Shown here: piece by piece, positions 15,070 to 16,327 of the stretch
Layout of the letters: each line of letters starts with the position of its first letter
Numbering within the stretch: the stretch's first letter is position 1
DNA from: Pedosphaera sp.
Lineage (GTDB): Bacteria; Verrucomicrobiota; Verrucomicrobiia; Limisphaerales; SXTU01
Direction of reading: 5' to 3'
Length of the DNA stretch: 16,327 bases
Assembly: GCA_009695395.1 (NCBI GenBank)
Contig: SIBB01000028.1
Span: forward strand, 1-16,327
Notes under the pieces: generated by a model
Database searches by the model: none
Seen by the model: only the letters and a program-made list of their open reading frames with translations
What the model was told of the DNA's origin: nothing
Position numbers and translations under genes: made by a program

Positions 15070-16327
15070 GCGCCTTCACCCTCGCCCAACAGTCTGCCAT
15101 CGCCGCGCGCGGCAACGTGCTTATCATCGCGGGTGCGGGCACCGGTAAGACGCGCACACTCATCGAGCGATGCCTGCAACTGCTGCGCGATGGCGTATCC
15201 CTCGACCGGTTGCTGCTCGTCACCTTCACTGAGGCCGCCGCCGCCGAGATGCGCGCCCGACTGCGGAAGGCACTGCAAGACGAGTTGCAGAAGGCACCGG
15301 TTGGTGACGCCGACATCCTTGCGGAACAACTCGCACTCCTCGACACCGCTCAAATCTCCACGCTGCACAGCTTCTGCCTTCGGCTTGTCCGCGAGCACTT
15401 CCATCACCTCGCGATTGACCCGCAGCTTGTCATTCTCGACGAAGGCCAGACCCGCCCGCTCTCCCGCGACTGCCTCACCGCGCTGCTCGAAGAGCACTAC
15501 GCCGGCCGCCATCCGCACAGCGCCGCCGTCCAGCAACTCATCCGCCGAGCCGGTCGCGGCAGCGATGAGCATCTCCGCGAGCTTGTGTGGAAACTTCATC
15601 GTTACACGCAAACCCTGCACGACCCGGAGGCGTGGTCTGCGAAGCAGCTCTCCGTATTCCGGGAAGAAAAGCCAACGCAGTGGCGCACCTGGCTCTACGC
15701 GGAGATCGACGAGTGGCACAAGGAATGGCTTCCGGTCCTCGCCACCGCGCCCGACGTGCCCACGCTCAATCTGGCGGGTGCTGCGCTGCGTGCCGTGACC
15801 ACCGCCCGTGCGGGCGTCTTGCAGGGGCCGACCGATTCGGACGGGGCGACGATTGAAAGTCGCCGGCACGAGGTTCAGTTGTCGGTTGGCCTCACCGCCA
15901 TCCGCGCCGCCGACAGCACCGACAATTGGGCACGCAAGAAAGGAAAGCTACGCCTTCCCTTCGAGAAGTTCTTCGAGGAGGCGGAATTCTTCCTCGCGTT
16001 GCTTGCGCCCGCCCCCCGTGTTGGTGATTTGCAATCGCCGTCCATTCCCGCTCGCCCCCCTGCTTCGCCGCTCGCCCAGGATTGGGGATGGTGCCGTCAC
16101 GAAATGGCCGCGCTGGTGCAGCTAGCGCAGCAGTTCAGCGCGCGCTTCGCCGAGGCGAAGCGCCAGCTTGGCGGCGTGGACTTCTCGGACCTCGAGCAGT
16201 TCGCCCTGCGCCTCCTGCGCGACGATGCGACCGGCGTTGCTCGTCATTGCCGCGCGCACTTCACACACGTCTGCGTGGATGAGTATCAGGATATCAACGC
16301 CGCACAGGATGCCATCCTTCGCCTCGT
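15066..16327 (+). CDS. addA: AddA-type UvrD-family helicase-nuclease subunit, 3' truncated by window edge
   Basis: The frame opens at GTG 15066, overlapping the addB stop (GTGA), and stays open to the window end (420 codons). Superfamily 1A helicase motifs appear in order: Q-motif FTLAQQSAI (4-12), Walker A AGAGTGKT (23-30), motif Ia LVTFTEAAAAEM (53-64), STLHSFCLRLVREHF (98-112), DFSDLEQFALRLL (near 375) and Walker B/motif II VCVDEYQDINAAQ (near 402). Motifs III-VI and the expected C-terminal nuclease lie beyond the edge, so nuclease activity cannot be confirmed. AddA is the ATP-driven 3'-5' motor that works with AddB to process DNA ends. A Pro-rich stretch near residues 320-335 (SPSIPARPPASPL) looks like an extra loop. 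Confidence 0.9.
   Translation, partial: MSAFTLAQQSAIAARGNVLIIAGAGTGKTRTLIERCLQLLRDGVSLDRLLLVTFTEAAAAEMRARLRKALQDELQKAPVGDADILAEQLALLDTAQISTLHSFCLRLVREHFHHLAIDPQLVILDEGQTRPLSRDCLTALLEEHYAGRHPHSAAVQQLIRRAGRGSDEHLRELVWKLHRYTQTLHDPEAWSAKQLSVFREEKPTQWRTWLYAEIDEWHKEWLPVLATAPDVPTLNLAGAALRAVTTARAGVLQGPTDSDGATIESRRHEVQLSVGLTAIRAADSTDNWARKKGKLRLPFEKFFEEAEFFLALLAPAPRVGDLQSPSIPARPPASPLAQDWGWCRHEMAALVQLAQQFSARFAEAKRQLGGVDFSDLEQFALRLLRDDATGVARHCRAHFTHVCVDEYQDINAAQDAILRL

Overview
The window is high-GC DNA packed with secreted and envelope proteins. The families present (PA14 repeats, a secreted squalene-cyclase-type toroid protein, DUF3299, a CotH-type kinase, a 32-residue solenoid protein, an AddB with a C-terminal Fe-S nuclease) suggest a member of the Verrucomicrobiota/PVC group. 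That placement is inferred from protein style; there is no rRNA gene or database search behind it.

Layout. Positions 1-6009, all on the minus strand, read from high to low coordinate: a secreted alpha/alpha-toroid protein (4948-6009), a large secreted protein with three PA14 domains and a long coiled coil (1429-4938), a secreted jelly-roll protein (137-1432), and the first 24 codons of rsmD (1-73), which runs off the left edge. The first three are tightly packed (9-bp gap, then a 4-bp GTGA overlap) and look like one operon. Its second and third products share the same four-module scaffold, with different domains inserted between modules 1 and 2.

Positions 6010-7511: a 95-bp inverted-repeat element (6099-6193) abuts the stop codon of a DUF3299 protein (6194-6832). 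That gene is paired with a His-rich lipoprotein (6840-7337). A promoter-like sequence with an overlapping dyad lies upstream of the pair. They may handle metal, but this is an inference.

Positions 7512-11499: a secreted CotH-type kinase with a C-terminal beta-sandwich (plus strand) converges on a 758-residue membrane-anchored solenoid of about 19 repeats of 32 residues (minus strand).

Positions 11500-16327: a short divergent region, then addB and addA (plus strand, GTGA overlap, strong Shine-Dalgarno). They form the two-subunit helicase-nuclease for double-strand-break processing. addA is cut by the right edge. addB carries an in-frame stretch of repeat-like DNA (7-bp tandem units and a perfect 9-bp-stem palindrome) between its helicase-like and nuclease parts.

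No tRNA, rRNA, CRISPR array or transposase was found. No gene-free stretch exceeds about 190 bp; the longest are 6010-6193 (the inverted repeat) and 7338-7511 (divergent promoter region). Positions 74-136 show nothing I can name.
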